NCBI GenBank assembly: GCA_034439915.1
Contig: JAWXBI010000185.1
Span: forward strand, 1-18,111
Source of the DNA: JADJLQ01 sp034439915
GTDB lineage: Bacteria > Bacteroidota > Bacteroidia > Chitinophagales > Saprospiraceae
DNA length: 18,111 nucleotides
Reading direction: 5' to 3'
This document shows positions 1-7,776 of this stretch, in pieces. The translations under genes and the position numbers were made by a program. Below the pieces are notes generated by a model. The model ran no database searches and was not told the origin of the DNA. It saw only the letters and a program-made list of their open reading frames with translations. Each line of letters starts with the position of its first letter. Position 1 is the first letter of the stretch.

Positions 1-252
1 CTCCGTCCCACCTGAACTTATCTTTGTTCGGGATTGTATCATCTATTTTACAACTTGTCTGATGAGCTTTCTCATCCGATTTCATGGCACAAGCTAAGAC
101 GCAGAGGCGCCAAGGAGTATGATGCAATTATATTATACGAATACTCCCAGTCTCTAGTCGATTTTATTCAAGCGTTATACTCCACGTTCGTGAGCATCCC
201 GAATTCTCGGGAGTACTGCGAATCCCCTATTCTTTATCCGTAGTTTATCTAA
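1..252. other. Intergenic stretch without a convincing gene
   Basis: I see no supported gene here. The only open frame (34-243, plus, 69 codons) has no recognisable domain and no ribosome-binding or promoter signal. It also runs through low-complexity and repeat-like DNA, so I treat it as chance. A 6-4-6 hairpin (GATGAG/CTCATC) lies at 61-76. The segment around 92-116 resembles the GACGCAGAGGCGC-type filler that I associate with intergenic DNA of many environmental bacteria. A further hairpin sits at 197-212 and is listed separately. Confidence 0.5.
197..212. repeat. Small hairpin, TCCCGA/TCGGGA arms
   Basis: There are perfect 6-base arms TCCCGA and TCGGGA around a 4-base loop. The flanks read GAGCA on the left and GTACTGCGAA on the right. 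Related CCCGA/CGGGAT words with similar flanks recur at 3751-3780 and 18062-18079, which suggests a small dispersed intergenic repeat. It lies downstream of the minus-strand ATPase gene and could also act in 3'-end formation, but there is no T-run to support a classical terminator. Confidence 0.4.
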
Positions 253-2745
253 CTATTTTACTTTTTTAGGCTTCAACGCCTTCCAGATTTCTATCCAGAA
301 TGTAGACCCTAAGGCTACCCCGATACATACTATGACCACTGGAAATGGCAAGGCAGTTAATTTGAAAAGCTGCTGCATATAAGGCAAATAGAGGAGCGCG
401 ACGATGATTATCAGCGTAAAGGCGATGATCAAAGGAACCAGATTGTTTTTATAAGCCAGGGTTTTAAAAACAGAATATTCAAACGAACGATTGACCAGGG
501 TGAGAAATATATTACTAAACAAAAGGGTAATAAATATAATTGTTCGGATGGTGGTATCACTCTCCCCTAATTGCATATAATAATATCCTATACCCAAACA
601 GCCCGCAGTAATCACCAGGCCCTGGATGATGCTGATGGATAAATGGCTTAGCGATAAAAAAGATTTACCTCTTTTTAACGGTGGCCGGTTCATTATACCC
701 GGCTCCATGGGCTCATTTTCATAGATGATCGAACAAGTAGGGCCCATCAACAACTCCAGGAAGATCACATGGACCGGGGAAAATATATCGGTAAATTGCC
801 ATGCCAGGATCAGTGGAACGGTCACTATAAGTATGATCGGAATATGTATCGAAACAATATACTGTATGGCTTTTTCAAGGTTGCTGTATATCTTCCGGCC
901 CAGGGCAATGGCATCGGTCATATGGGCCAGGTCGTCATCAGTGAGTATCAAAGATGCGGCGCTCTTAGCCACCTCACTGCCGCGCTGGCCCATAGCTATG
1001 CCAATATGTGCGGCTTTTAAGGCAGGGCCATCGTTGACTCCATCACCGGTCATGGCGACTACTTCACCATTTTCTTTTAATGCTTCGATCACTTTGAGTT
1101 TGGCTTCTGGAAACATCCTGGCAAAGATGCTGATGTCGGTTACCTTTTGTTTTAGCTCAGGCATATTCAATTTCAACACTTCATTGCCCGTGAGTACTTC
1201 ATTATTGTGTTTTAAATGAATCTGGTCGGCAATGGCCACTGCCGTTTCCTTATAATCTCCGGTGATCATTTTGACCCTAATGCCGGCCTCCTCAAAGGTT
1301 TTTAGGGTGGCGATGATATTTTCTTTGGGTGGATCCTGGAAAGCAATCAGACCTAAAAACTCCAGGCTAAATTCCTGCTGGGTGAGCGGCCATTCAGGTT
1401 TTTCCCAACTCCCTTTGCCTACCCCAAGTATGCGGTAACCCCTTCCGGCGTATTCCAGGGTTTGGTTTTCAATTTTTTTTAGTATTTCCCGGGACAGATT
1501 GGATTGTTTTAGAATACCTTCCGGCGCCCCTTTGGCCGCAATGATGATTTGTCCATCCTCCTTTTTAAAAATATGGGTCATGAGCGGTGGATTTCCGCCG
1601 ATGGGATACTCGTGCACCTGTCGGTACAGGGGTCGAAGATCTTTTTTGGTATGTTTTCCATATAGATCATGTATGGCTTTTTCCATGGGATCAAACGGGG
1701 TGGTCTCGCTGGCCCACATGGCATATTCGAGCAGTTCAGCGGGCAAAGGAGTACCCTCCTCTATTTTAATGGAAGCAGCACTCACTGCATCATAAATAAA
1801 ATCAATCTGCATTTTATTTTGAGTCAGTGTACCGGTCTTATCGACACCGATGACCGTGGCAGATCCGAGGGTTTCAACATATTGAGGCTGTTTGACAATT
1901 ATATTATATTTCAATAATCGAAATGCCCCTAATGCCTGAAAGGTGCTGAAAGCCACTGGGATTTCTTCGGGCAATATGCTCATCGCCAGGGTCAGTCCAT
2001 GCAAAAAGGCTTGCATAAAATCACCCGATTTAAAATAATTGAAACCTACGACGGCAACAAAAGCGGCTGCACCAATCCATACCATCTTGCTCACAAACTG
2101 CCGGATCTGTTGTTGCAAAGGGGTTTTGACAGTAGTGATTTCTTTCAGAGATACCCCTATCTTACCAAACCGCGTTTGAAGTCCTACGGCATCAATTTTT
2201 ATCAAAGCACTGCCACTGGTAACCAGGGTGCCTTTATACACCTCTTTTTGAGTGGCCTCATCCTTTATTACCGGAAAAGCTTCTCCGGTCAGGATGGATT
2301 CATTTAATGAAAAGTCATTGGCTACGACGATTTGCCCATCGGCCGGTATGACTTCTCCTTCTTCCATCAAAACCAAATCATCCACTACTATTTCATGAAT
2401 TTCTAGTTTTATTTCCTGGCCATTCCGTAAGACCCTGACCTGACCGGCAGAAAGTTTTTTTAATGCTTTGACTGCATTGCGGCTGCGGTATTCCTGGAAA
2501 AATGATATACCGGAAACAAAAACAATAGATACCAGCATGATGATGCCTTCCGAATATTGACCAGCTATAAAATAAATAATACACGCTGCCAGCAACAGGA
2601 TAAACATGGGCTCTGTGATCACATCTTTCAATACTTGGAGGAAGACCCGGTCCTCTTTCAACCTCATGATATTGTTGCCATGAAGGTTTCGGCTGGAAAT
2701 GACTTGTGATTCGGTCAAGCCGGTATGATGTGCTTCTTCCTTCAT
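253..2745 (-). CDS. P-type cation-transporting ATPase (P2-like, calcium-ATPase type)
   Basis: An 830-residue ATP-driven cation pump of the inner membrane. The hallmarks are all present: the actuator TGE loop (153-155), the phosphorylation motif DKTGT with Asp302, the nucleotide-binding KGAPE (405-409), TGD (495-497) and the hinge MTGDGVND (565-572). Hydrophobic segments before the actuator, around 220-275 and after 625 give the usual M1-M10 arrangement. The length and the absence of an N-terminal metal-binding CxxC domain argue for the P2 (Ca2+/Mg2+-like) group and against heavy-metal P1B pumps. The M4 motif is PEEIP (259-263), not the PEGLP of classical calcium pumps. The M6 segment reads ELLMGPTCS (664-672), without the usual Asn/Asp ligand pair. 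The ion is therefore uncertain; calcium-type is the closest family label. No Shine-Dalgarno precedes the ATG. It lies alone, 143 bp from the next minus gene. Confidence 0.93.
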   Translation of the reverse strand: MKEEAHHTGLTESQVISSRNLHGNNIMRLKEDRVFLQVLKDVITEPMFILLLAACIIYFIAGQYSEGIIMLVSIVFVSGISFFQEYRSRNAVKALKKLSAGQVRVLRNGQEIKLEIHEIVVDDLVLMEEGEVIPADGQIVVANDFSLNESILTGEAFPVIKDEATQKEVYKGTLVTSGSALIKIDAVGLQTRFGKIGVSLKEITTVKTPLQQQIRQFVSKMVWIGAAAFVAVVGFNYFKSGDFMQAFLHGLTLAMSILPEEIPVAFSTFQALGAFRLLKYNIIVKQPQYVETLGSATVIGVDKTGTLTQNKMQIDFIYDAVSAASIKIEEGTPLPAELLEYAMWASETTPFDPMEKAIHDLYGKHTKKDLRPLYRQVHEYPIGGNPPLMTHIFKKEDGQIIIAAKGAPEGILKQSNLSREILKKIENQTLEYAGRGYRILGVGKGSWEKPEWPLTQQEFSLEFLGLIAFQDPPKENIIATLKTFEEAGIRVKMITGDYKETAVAIADQIHLKHNNEVLTGNEVLKLNMPELKQKVTDISIFARMFPEAKLKVIEALKENGEVVAMTGDGVNDGPALKAAHIGIAMGQRGSEVAKSAASLILTDDDLAHMTDAIALGRKIYSNLEKAIQYIVSIHIPIILIVTVPLILAWQFTDIFSPVHVIFLELLMGPTCSIIYENEPMEPGIMNRPPLKRGKSFLSLSHLSISIIQGLVITAGCLGIGYYYMQLGESDTTIRTIIFITLLFSNIFLTLVNRSFEYSVFKTLAYKNNLVPLIIAFTLIIIVALLYLPYMQQLFKLTALPFPVVIVCIGVALGSTFWIEIWKALKPKKVK

Positions 2746-2888
2746 GGAAACAATATAGTTTATTTGTAAATAGGATTTACACGACTTCTCGAAATTGAAA
2801 TCAGTATTTTATTCATTTAGGCAATAAAAACGGATACCAATACAAGTAGGCTGCCGGTCAATAATCCATTTAACGTTTATTCCTTTTC

Positions 2889-3707
2889 TCACAGGACGGC
2901 TTCATTAATTTTCTCTGAAGGGTTTAAAATATAGGTAACTATCGTACCGTTCTTTAATAATTCCACCACCCGGAATCCCCGGTAATCGGTACCCCAGGAA
3001 CCGCCGATATGAGCATCGAACACAAATGGAATCTTACCCTTCATTTTTATACCTTCCTCATCGTGGTCATGGCCGTTAAAAACAGCCCGGATATTGGGAT
3101 ATTGGTTAAACAGGGTATACAATTCCGGACAATCGACGGCATGTTTGGTGAGTTTGGCAGGATTGATATGAATAAAAATAAACACATGGTCCTGCCGGCG
3201 ATGGGCTTCCAATCTCGTTTTCATCCAATCCAGGTCGGGACAGAGATAAGTCCCTTTTTCATTGGAGGTAGTTGCGATGAGAAAACTGCTGGACTTAATT
3301 TTAAAATCCAAATTGACAGGCATATTCCATGCCGACAACCATTCTGATGGAGTAAGCATATCGTGGTTTCCCTGGCTGACATAATATTTTAATTGGAGTT
3401 TGTCCAGGATAACTTTGGCGGCGGCACAAAGATTTTTATCATCATGGACGATATCTCCATTGATCACTGCAAATGCAAAAGGATTATTATTATGTACTTC
3501 ATTGATGCGGGTAACGGCGGTGGTCAGATACTCAACATAAGGGGTATTGACTTGTCCGAAATGAGCATCGGATGCCACCACAAATCGCAACCGGACTTTA
3601 TCTTTTGCAAGGACGTCTTTCCCCAGTTCGCTGGCTTGTGTGATTTTACCGCCGGCTGCCAATAGAAATATGGGTGAAGCTGCTTGAAAAAACCTTCTTC
3701 TTTTCAT
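2889..3707 (-). CDS. Exported calcineurin-like metallophosphoesterase
   Basis: A 272-residue protein of the calcineurin-like metallophosphoesterase superfamily, which uses a dinuclear metal centre to hydrolyse phosphomonoesters or diesters. The signature blocks appear in order: SDAHFG (Asp47, His49), NGDIVHD (Asp85), QGNHD (Asn115, His116), HIN (His180) and NGHDHD (212-216). The N-terminus MKRRRFFQ followed by a short hydrophobic stretch resembles a Tat or Sec signal, so the enzyme probably acts outside the cytoplasm. Its substrate cannot be read from the sequence. The compact size without extra domains resembles the small Bacteroidota enzymes annotated simply as metallophosphatases. It lies on the same strand as the flanking genes, but gaps of 143 and 86 bp and a hairpin upstream suggest independent transcription. 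Confidence 0.88.
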   Translation of the reverse strand: MKRRRFFQAASPIFLLAAGGKITQASELGKDVLAKDKVRLRFVVASDAHFGQVNTPYVEYLTTAVTRINEVHNNNPFAFAVINGDIVHDDKNLCAAAKVILDKLQLKYYVSQGNHDMLTPSEWLSAWNMPVNLDFKIKSSSFLIATTSNEKGTYLCPDLDWMKTRLEAHRRQDHVFIFIHINPAKLTKHAVDCPELYTLFNQYPNIRAVFNGHDHDEEGIKMKGKIPFVFDAHIGGSWGTDYRGFRVVELLKNGTIVTYILNPSEKINEAVL

Positions 3708-3750
3708 GTGGTTGATTTAAATCCTGGTAAAGTTAAAAATAAAGATAGGT

Positions 3751-3780
3751 TCATTCGGGCAGCCAAGGCATCCCGAATGA
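3751..3780 (-). terminator. Hairpin downstream of the kinase-dehydrogenase gene
   Basis: There is a perfect 9-base inverted repeat, TCATTCGGG and CCCGAATGA, around a 12-base loop, starting 14 bp past the stop codon of the minus-strand gene ending at 3794. Read on minus it is followed by a T-rich but interrupted tract, so it may serve as a terminator. It shares a GCATCCCGAAT core with the hairpin at 197-212 and may instead be a dispersed repeat that forms a transcript end. Confidence 0.5.
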
Positions 3781-3793
3781 GTGCGATTTTTTT

Positions 3794-5686
3794 TCAAAGG
3801 TCCTGTTCCCAGTGGGTATGATAAGACTTTCCAAATGGGTCTTCTTTCCTGCGATAGGTATGGGCTCCAAAAAAATCTCGTTGAGCCTGGATCAGATTGA
3901 TGGGTGAATCTGCGGATGAATAATTTAAAACAAAATTTAATGCCGCTGACAGGCAGGGTATAGCCAAACGGGCTTTAAGGGATGCTGTGACTACCTCGGT
4001 CAAATCCGAAAGGCTATCTTTCACTTTGTCTAAGCGGGAAAACAGGATATTGGGATGTGAAGTTAAGCTAACTGACAATTCTTCCATCAAAGCGGACCGA
4101 ATAATACATCCATTGGTCCAGATCCCCGCAATAGCTGGCAAGTCAAGTTCCCATCGATATTCCCGAGAGGCCGCATCAAGGATCTCCACACCCTGGTGAT
4201 GGTTGACCCATCGAGACAAGACATAGGCTTGTTTGAGCTGGAGTTCAGTCAATGAAAATCCATTGGTAAAGACTTCCATGGATTTAGCTGCCTCGAGCCG
4301 ATCCTGTTTAAACGAGGAGACAAATCGGGCAAAAAGCGCTTCTCCAATCAGGTTGGCCGGCATGCCGAGTTGGGCAGCTGCAGTAAGGCTCCAACTCCCG
4401 GTGCCCTTACTTCCCCCAATATCGGCAATCTGGTCCAGAACCAATTTACCGTCTTCGTGATGCCTTAATATTTTTATGGTGATCTCCAATAAATAACCTC
4501 TGGCTTCCAATTCATTCCATGATTCAACTATCGATGCAATCTGATCGGGTGAATACAACAGGCCTTCACGCATTATCCAATAGATCTCCGCCAGCAACTG
4601 CATTTCGGCGTACTCTATTCCATTGTGGATCATTTTTACAAAATGGCCTGCTCCTCCTGGTCCCATATAAGCACAACAGGCTTGCCCGTTCCGATCTTTG
4701 GCCGCAATGGAATCAAGGTATTTTTTTACAAGTTCATACCCCAACATTTCCCCACCTGGCATTATTGAGGGACCTGACAAAGCACCTTGTTCTCCTCCGG
4801 ATACCCCTATACCGAGGTAATGTATTTGATGTTCTTCCAATTGAAGCGCCCTGCGGTTAGTATCCTCAAAATGGGAATTACCTCCGTCCATAAGGACGTC
4901 TCCAGCCTGCAAATGGGGCAATATTTGTTGAATAACCTGGTCGACCGGTTTACCAGCTGGCACCATCATAAAAATCTTTCTGGGTACTGCCAGGGAGGCG
5001 ACAAACGAACCTACATCTTCAAAGCCCCGGGCATTTTCTAATTCTCCATATTCGGTGATAGCCTTGAAAGCAATACCTTCCTCTTTTCCGGGAATATTTT
5101 GGTTATATAATGCCAATCTCACCCCTTTTGACCCGAGGTTACGAGCCAGGCTTTTACCCATAACACCGAGCCCCACAAGTCCAAATTCTGATTTAGATTG
5201 ATTCTCCAAAATGATCTCTGCGATTGTTTGGGGGCTGTCATGGATATCAAAAGAGAGGCCATAAGCCGGATATTCCATCGATTCAAACTGGGATTGTAAT
5301 AGTCCGGCCGGCATATAATGATCCTTGCGCAACATCATCCGCTCATGGATCAAATCATACCCCCCTTTGAGTACGATCCACTGAACCACTCCCGTCAGGT
5401 TTTGCGCCAAAATTGCCCGGTATCTTTCTTTTAACGCGGAGCAGGCTATAACTGCGCCTTTAGCTTCACTTTGGTCTACCATCAGGGTATGAAGTGAATT
5501 CAACCAGGTGAGGCGGTCATCATCTGTCAATGGGATGCCGGCCCGCATTTTTTCTTTATTGGCCGGTGAATGAAAATCATCCCCGTCAAAAAAAGGTAAT
5601 CCCAGTTGTTGAGCTAATAGTATACCTACGGTGGTTTTTCCGGATCCGGAAACACCCATAATAATAAAGATAGTTGCTGAAGCCAT
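3794..5686 (-). CDS. Fused gluconokinase / 6-phosphogluconate dehydrogenase
   Basis: A 630-residue two-enzyme fusion. Residues 1 to about 163 are a complete GntK-type gluconokinase: P-loop GVSGSGKT (11-18), DGDDFHSPANKEKM (34-47), then DDDRLTWL (55-62). It makes 6-phosphogluconate. From about 167 to the end is a full decarboxylating 6-phosphogluconate dehydrogenase, which turns that product into ribulose 5-phosphate, CO2 and NAD(P)H. Its landmarks are the dinucleotide fold GLGVMG (172-177), MDGGNSHFEDT (266-276), the active-site block GPGGAGHFVKMIHNGIEYAE with Lys351, Asn355 and Glu358, IADIGGSKGTG (420-430), and the C-terminal INLIQAQRDFFGAHTY that reaches the partner subunit in the family. 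The linker is only a few residues and no stop or frameshift interrupts it. No glucose-6-phosphate dehydrogenase gene is adjacent. I infer a gluconate shunt into the pentose phosphate pathway in the cytoplasm. Confidence 0.95.
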   Translation of the reverse strand: MASATIFIIMGVSGSGKTTVGILLAQQLGLPFFDGDDFHSPANKEKMRAGIPLTDDDRLTWLNSLHTLMVDQSEAKGAVIACSALKERYRAILAQNLTGVVQWIVLKGGYDLIHERMMLRKDHYMPAGLLQSQFESMEYPAYGLSFDIHDSPQTIAEIILENQSKSEFGLVGLGVMGKSLARNLGSKGVRLALYNQNIPGKEEGIAFKAITEYGELENARGFEDVGSFVASLAVPRKIFMMVPAGKPVDQVIQQILPHLQAGDVLMDGGNSHFEDTNRRALQLEEHQIHYLGIGVSGGEQGALSGPSIMPGGEMLGYELVKKYLDSIAAKDRNGQACCAYMGPGGAGHFVKMIHNGIEYAEMQLLAEIYWIMREGLLYSPDQIASIVESWNELEARGYLLEITIKILRHHEDGKLVLDQIADIGGSKGTGSWSLTAAAQLGMPANLIGEALFARFVSSFKQDRLEAAKSMEVFTNGFSLTELQLKQAYVLSRWVNHHQGVEILDAASREYRWELDLPAIAGIWTNGCIIRSALMEELSVSLTSHPNILFSRLDKVKDSLSDLTEVVTASLKARLAIPCLSAALNFVLNYSSADSPINLIQAQRDFFGAHTYRRKEDPFGKSYHTHWEQDL

Positions 5687-5707
5687 GGCCTTTAAATATG
5701 TGCGGAT

Positions 5708-5741
5708 GCAAGATAAAACTTAATGTGAAGGGTTAAACAAA
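5708..5741 (-). promoter_or_regulatory. Possible Bacteroidota promoter of the kinase-dehydrogenase gene
   Basis: On the minus strand a TATCTTGC box (5708-5715) lies 22 bp upstream of the ATG at 5686 and resembles the -7 consensus TAnnTTTG with one defect. A TTTG (5738-5741) lies 22 bp further upstream, slightly wider than the usual 19 or 20. It sits in the 91-bp divergent spacer shared with the plus-strand decarboxylase gene. This is consensus matching only. Confidence 0.3.
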
Positions 5742-5777
5742 CCTTCTTCCTGGGTCTTGTATTATCTTAGTGACTTC

Positions 5778-6857
5778 ATGAATGATTTTTTGATTCCCTC
5801 CAGTCAGGCTACAGGTGTTATCCGACCCGGTCACCTTGCCTGGCGCAGCCCGTCTAATATTGCCATCGTCAAATACTGGGGTAAATATGGCCGTCAAATC
5901 CCCGCCAATCCTTCACTCAGCATGACCCTTGAACATGCCTGTACCGAAACACATTTGTTTTACAAACCTGCAGGAACCAATACCCCGGAGTCTGTCCTTT
6001 ATTTTTTTAATAATGAAAGGCAGCCGTCTTTTGAAGGACGGGTCATCAAAGTCCTGGATAGCTGGAAAGAATATTTTCCATTTTTGGACCAACTCATCCT
6101 GGAATTCCATTCAAAAAACACCTTCCCTCATTCCGCCGGTTTGGCTTCCTCGGCATCCAGTATGAGTGCACTCGCCTTGTGCCTGGTTTCACTTGAACAG
6201 GAAATTTATTCGAGGTTTACGGACAAAGAATTTTTTCTGAAAGCATCCTTCATGGCACGACTGGCATCGGGAAGCGCTTGTCGTTCGGTGTATCCCTGTT
6301 TTTCGATCTGGGGGCAAAGTGAAGGTATACAGGATAGCAGCGATGCCTATGCTATTGCGTGTGAGCGGTTTGACCCGGTGTTTGCCAGTATGCATGATGA
6401 TATCGTCATCGTCAGCAGTGATGAAAAGGTGGTGAGCAGTACGGCCGGCCATGCTCTAATGAACGAACATCCATTTGCTGAAAGCCGGTATGCGCAGGCC
6501 AGAGCCCATGTCAGGGAATTGTTCCAGGTACTAAAAAATGGCGATATCCACCGGTTTGGTGAAATCGCTGAATCAGAAGCTATGACCCTGCATGCCTTGA
6601 TGATGTGTTCCAGGCCAAGCTATACCTTATTATTGCCCAATACCTTAACCGTACTCCACAAAATAAAATCCTTCCGGCGCGAAACCGGCCTACCGGTTTA
6701 TTTCTCCTTAGATGCAGGGCCAAATCCTCATATACTGTACCCAGCACATGTAAAAGATGCGGTGACTTCTTTTTTAAAATCAGATATCCTTCCTTTGGCG
6801 GAGAATGGTACGATCCTACATGATCATTGCGGGAAAGGACCAGTTCAATTCAGCTAG
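5778..6857 (+). CDS. mvaD: Diphosphomevalonate decarboxylase
   Basis: A GHMP-superfamily enzyme that decarboxylates mevalonate 5-diphosphate to isopentenyl diphosphate with ATP, the last step of the classical mevalonate pathway. I chose the ATG at 5778 (359 residues); the frame extends to a TTG at 5757, but that adds only seven unconserved residues. Visible blocks are SPSNIAIVKYWGK (24-36), NPSLSMTL (44-51), the nucleotide-binding HSAGLASSASS (118-128), ASGSACRS (163-170), and SLDAGPNPH (310-318) containing the catalytic Asp312. The length fits the family. The protein is cytoplasmic. No other mevalonate gene lies nearby. It is transcribed divergently from the kinase-dehydrogenase gene, and its 3' end overlaps the convergent DUF1801 gene by 8 bp. 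Confidence 0.93.
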   Translation: MNDFLIPSSQATGVIRPGHLAWRSPSNIAIVKYWGKYGRQIPANPSLSMTLEHACTETHLFYKPAGTNTPESVLYFFNNERQPSFEGRVIKVLDSWKEYFPFLDQLILEFHSKNTFPHSAGLASSASSMSALALCLVSLEQEIYSRFTDKEFFLKASFMARLASGSACRSVYPCFSIWGQSEGIQDSSDAYAIACERFDPVFASMHDDIVIVSSDEKVVSSTAGHALMNEHPFAESRYAQARAHVRELFQVLKNGDIHRFGEIAESEAMTLHALMMCSRPSYTLLLPNTLTVLHKIKSFRRETGLPVYFSLDAGPNPHILYPAHVKDAVTSFLKSDILPLAENGTILHDHCGKGPVQFS

Positions 6858-7284
6858 ATTTTTTTTTACGGTTTCCTGCCTGTTGTTCATCTACGATAGC
6901 TGCTTCAAATAAAAAGGATTTGAAGTTTTCCGTATCTATTTCCCGGGGAGACCTGAAATCCCGGTAGGTAACTTGTTTTCTGTTTCCAAGCTGGAAATAA
7001 CGAGTTTCGTTCTGTAACAAATACCCATAAGTAAACCCAAACCTTACCCCTTCATACGTTTTAAGTTTTCCCCATAACACGGAAGCCGGCCAGATAAAAC
7101 ACATATCTTTTTTGAGCCTGTAATAAGGAACATTAAAGGAAAGTCGTTCCTTAATTTCAGGCAAAGTATCAAGGACCAGGTTCCGGAGTTTGTCTGTTAT
7201 GGCCCTTTCATCCGGTGGGAGAAATTCCAAAAACTCTTCCAGGAATTGGAAGGAAACGTTTTGCATTTTGGATGATTTTTTCAT
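6850..7284 (-). CDS. DUF1801 (YdhG-like) domain protein
   Basis: A 144-residue soluble protein. The layout matches the DUF1801/YdhG family: a helical N-terminal part with LPPDERAITDKLRNLV (22-37), then ERLSFNVPYYRLKKDMCFI (46-64), a YEGVRFGFTYG turn (77-87) and a basic C-terminal tail ending in KKKSS. No enzymatic role is firmly established for this family and I see no catalytic motif that would add one. The ATG at 7284 gives a full-length family member. It is convergent with the decarboxylase gene, with an 8-bp overlap of the coding ends, so the two transcripts share 3' sequence. Confidence 0.8.
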   Translation of the reverse strand: MKKSSKMQNVSFQFLEEFLEFLPPDERAITDKLRNLVLDTLPEIKERLSFNVPYYRLKKDMCFIWPASVLWGKLKTYEGVRFGFTYGYLLQNETRYFQLGNRKQVTYRDFRSPREIDTENFKSFLFEAAIVDEQQAGNRKKKSS

Positions 7285-7398
7285 TGGATTTCGCCGGGGT
7301 ACAAGGTAGAAAAAATCTGATTTTTTCTTTCCATCTGCCCCTTGGACTGGCCGGATGACACTTCCTGAAATCCGGAACTCTATGTTACAGGCAATGAT

Positions 7399-7406
7399 TA
7401 TCTTTG
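7399..7406 (+). promoter_or_regulatory. -7 promoter box (TAnnTTTG) for the bTHX gene
   Basis: TATCTTTG matches the Bacteroidota -7 consensus TAnnTTTG exactly and lies 24 bp upstream of the ATG at 7431. I see no good TTTG -33 element at the normal spacing. The following leader is A/T-rich, as is usual for translation starts without a Shine-Dalgarno in this phylum. Confidence 0.6.
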
Positions 7407-7430
7407 CACTTTAATATTTAAAAACAAAAT

Positions 7431-7607
7431 ATGGGAAAAGGTGACAAAAGAACTAAAAGAGGCAAGATTACTATAAGCTCCTATGGCAAATCCCGCCCGC
7501 GTAAGGTAAAAACAGAGGTTAAACCGGTGCCTGCGGCACCTGTAGCCAAAGTAGTGGCAAAACCAGAAGTCAAGGCCCCTAAAGTTGAAAAAAAGAAAAA
7601 AGCTTAA
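7431..7607 (+). CDS. 30S ribosomal protein THX (bTHX family)
   Basis: A 58-residue, very basic protein. It begins MGKGDKRTKRGKITISSYGK and continues SRPRK, the hallmark of bTHX, which in Thermus sits in the head of the small ribosomal subunit and stabilises 16S rRNA folding. After the core, residues 27-58 form a Lys/Pro/Ala/Val-rich tail ending EKKKKA. This tail is absent from the 26-residue Thermus protein but is, to my knowledge, common in Bacteroidota homologues. The gene has an exact TAnnTTTG box 24 bp upstream and a strong hairpin terminator 29 bp downstream, so it is a self-contained transcription unit between two minus-strand genes. Confidence 0.9.
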   Translation: MGKGDKRTKRGKITISSYGKSRPRKVKTEVKPVPAAPVAKVVAKPEVKAPKVEKKKKA

Positions 7608-7636
7608 TTCGTAAATTATAGCTTTTCATGGTTATG

Positions 7637-7666
7637 AGGCCATTCTTTCCGGGATGGCCTTTTTTA
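7637..7666 (+). terminator. Rho-independent terminator of the bTHX gene
   Basis: The arms AGGCCAT and ATGGCCT (7637-7643 and 7654-7660) form a 7-bp stem over a 10-base loop. A run of T follows directly. It begins 29 bp after the bTHX stop codon. Confidence 0.85.
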
Positions 7667-7676
7667 TAGAGTTCAA

Positions 7677-7703
7677 TTGTTGAGTTGCTGAATTGCTGAA
7701 TTG
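7677..7703. repeat. Short tandem repeat, 8-bp unit
   Basis: Three consecutive 8-bp units, TTGTTGAG, TTGCTGAA and TTGCTGAA, are followed by TTG. The repeat lies between the bTHX terminator and the 3' end of the minus-strand gene at 7777. It carries no coding signal; similar simple repeats are familiar from intergenic DNA of Bacteroidota. Confidence 0.6.
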
Positions 7704-7776
7704 TAAAGCAGTTGGAACCAAATCAGCATTTTTCAATTTCTTCCAGCAATTTTTGGTATTCTTTTTTACTATACTC

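Noticed and set aside
34..243. 69-codon plus-strand open frame at the window start
   Set aside because: No domain, no start signal, and it runs through repeat-like filler; it looks like chance.
725..1219. 164-codon plus-strand open frame antisense to the P-type ATPase
   Set aside because: The minus frame carries every ATPase motif through this stretch, including MTGDGVND and TGD, so the plus frame is a shadow.
7308..7328. 10-bp inverted repeat (AGAAAAAATC with its complement, 1-base centre) upstream of the DUF1801 gene
   Set aside because: Pure A-run/T-run pairing with no room for a loop; composition alone can explain it and its position suggests no terminator use.
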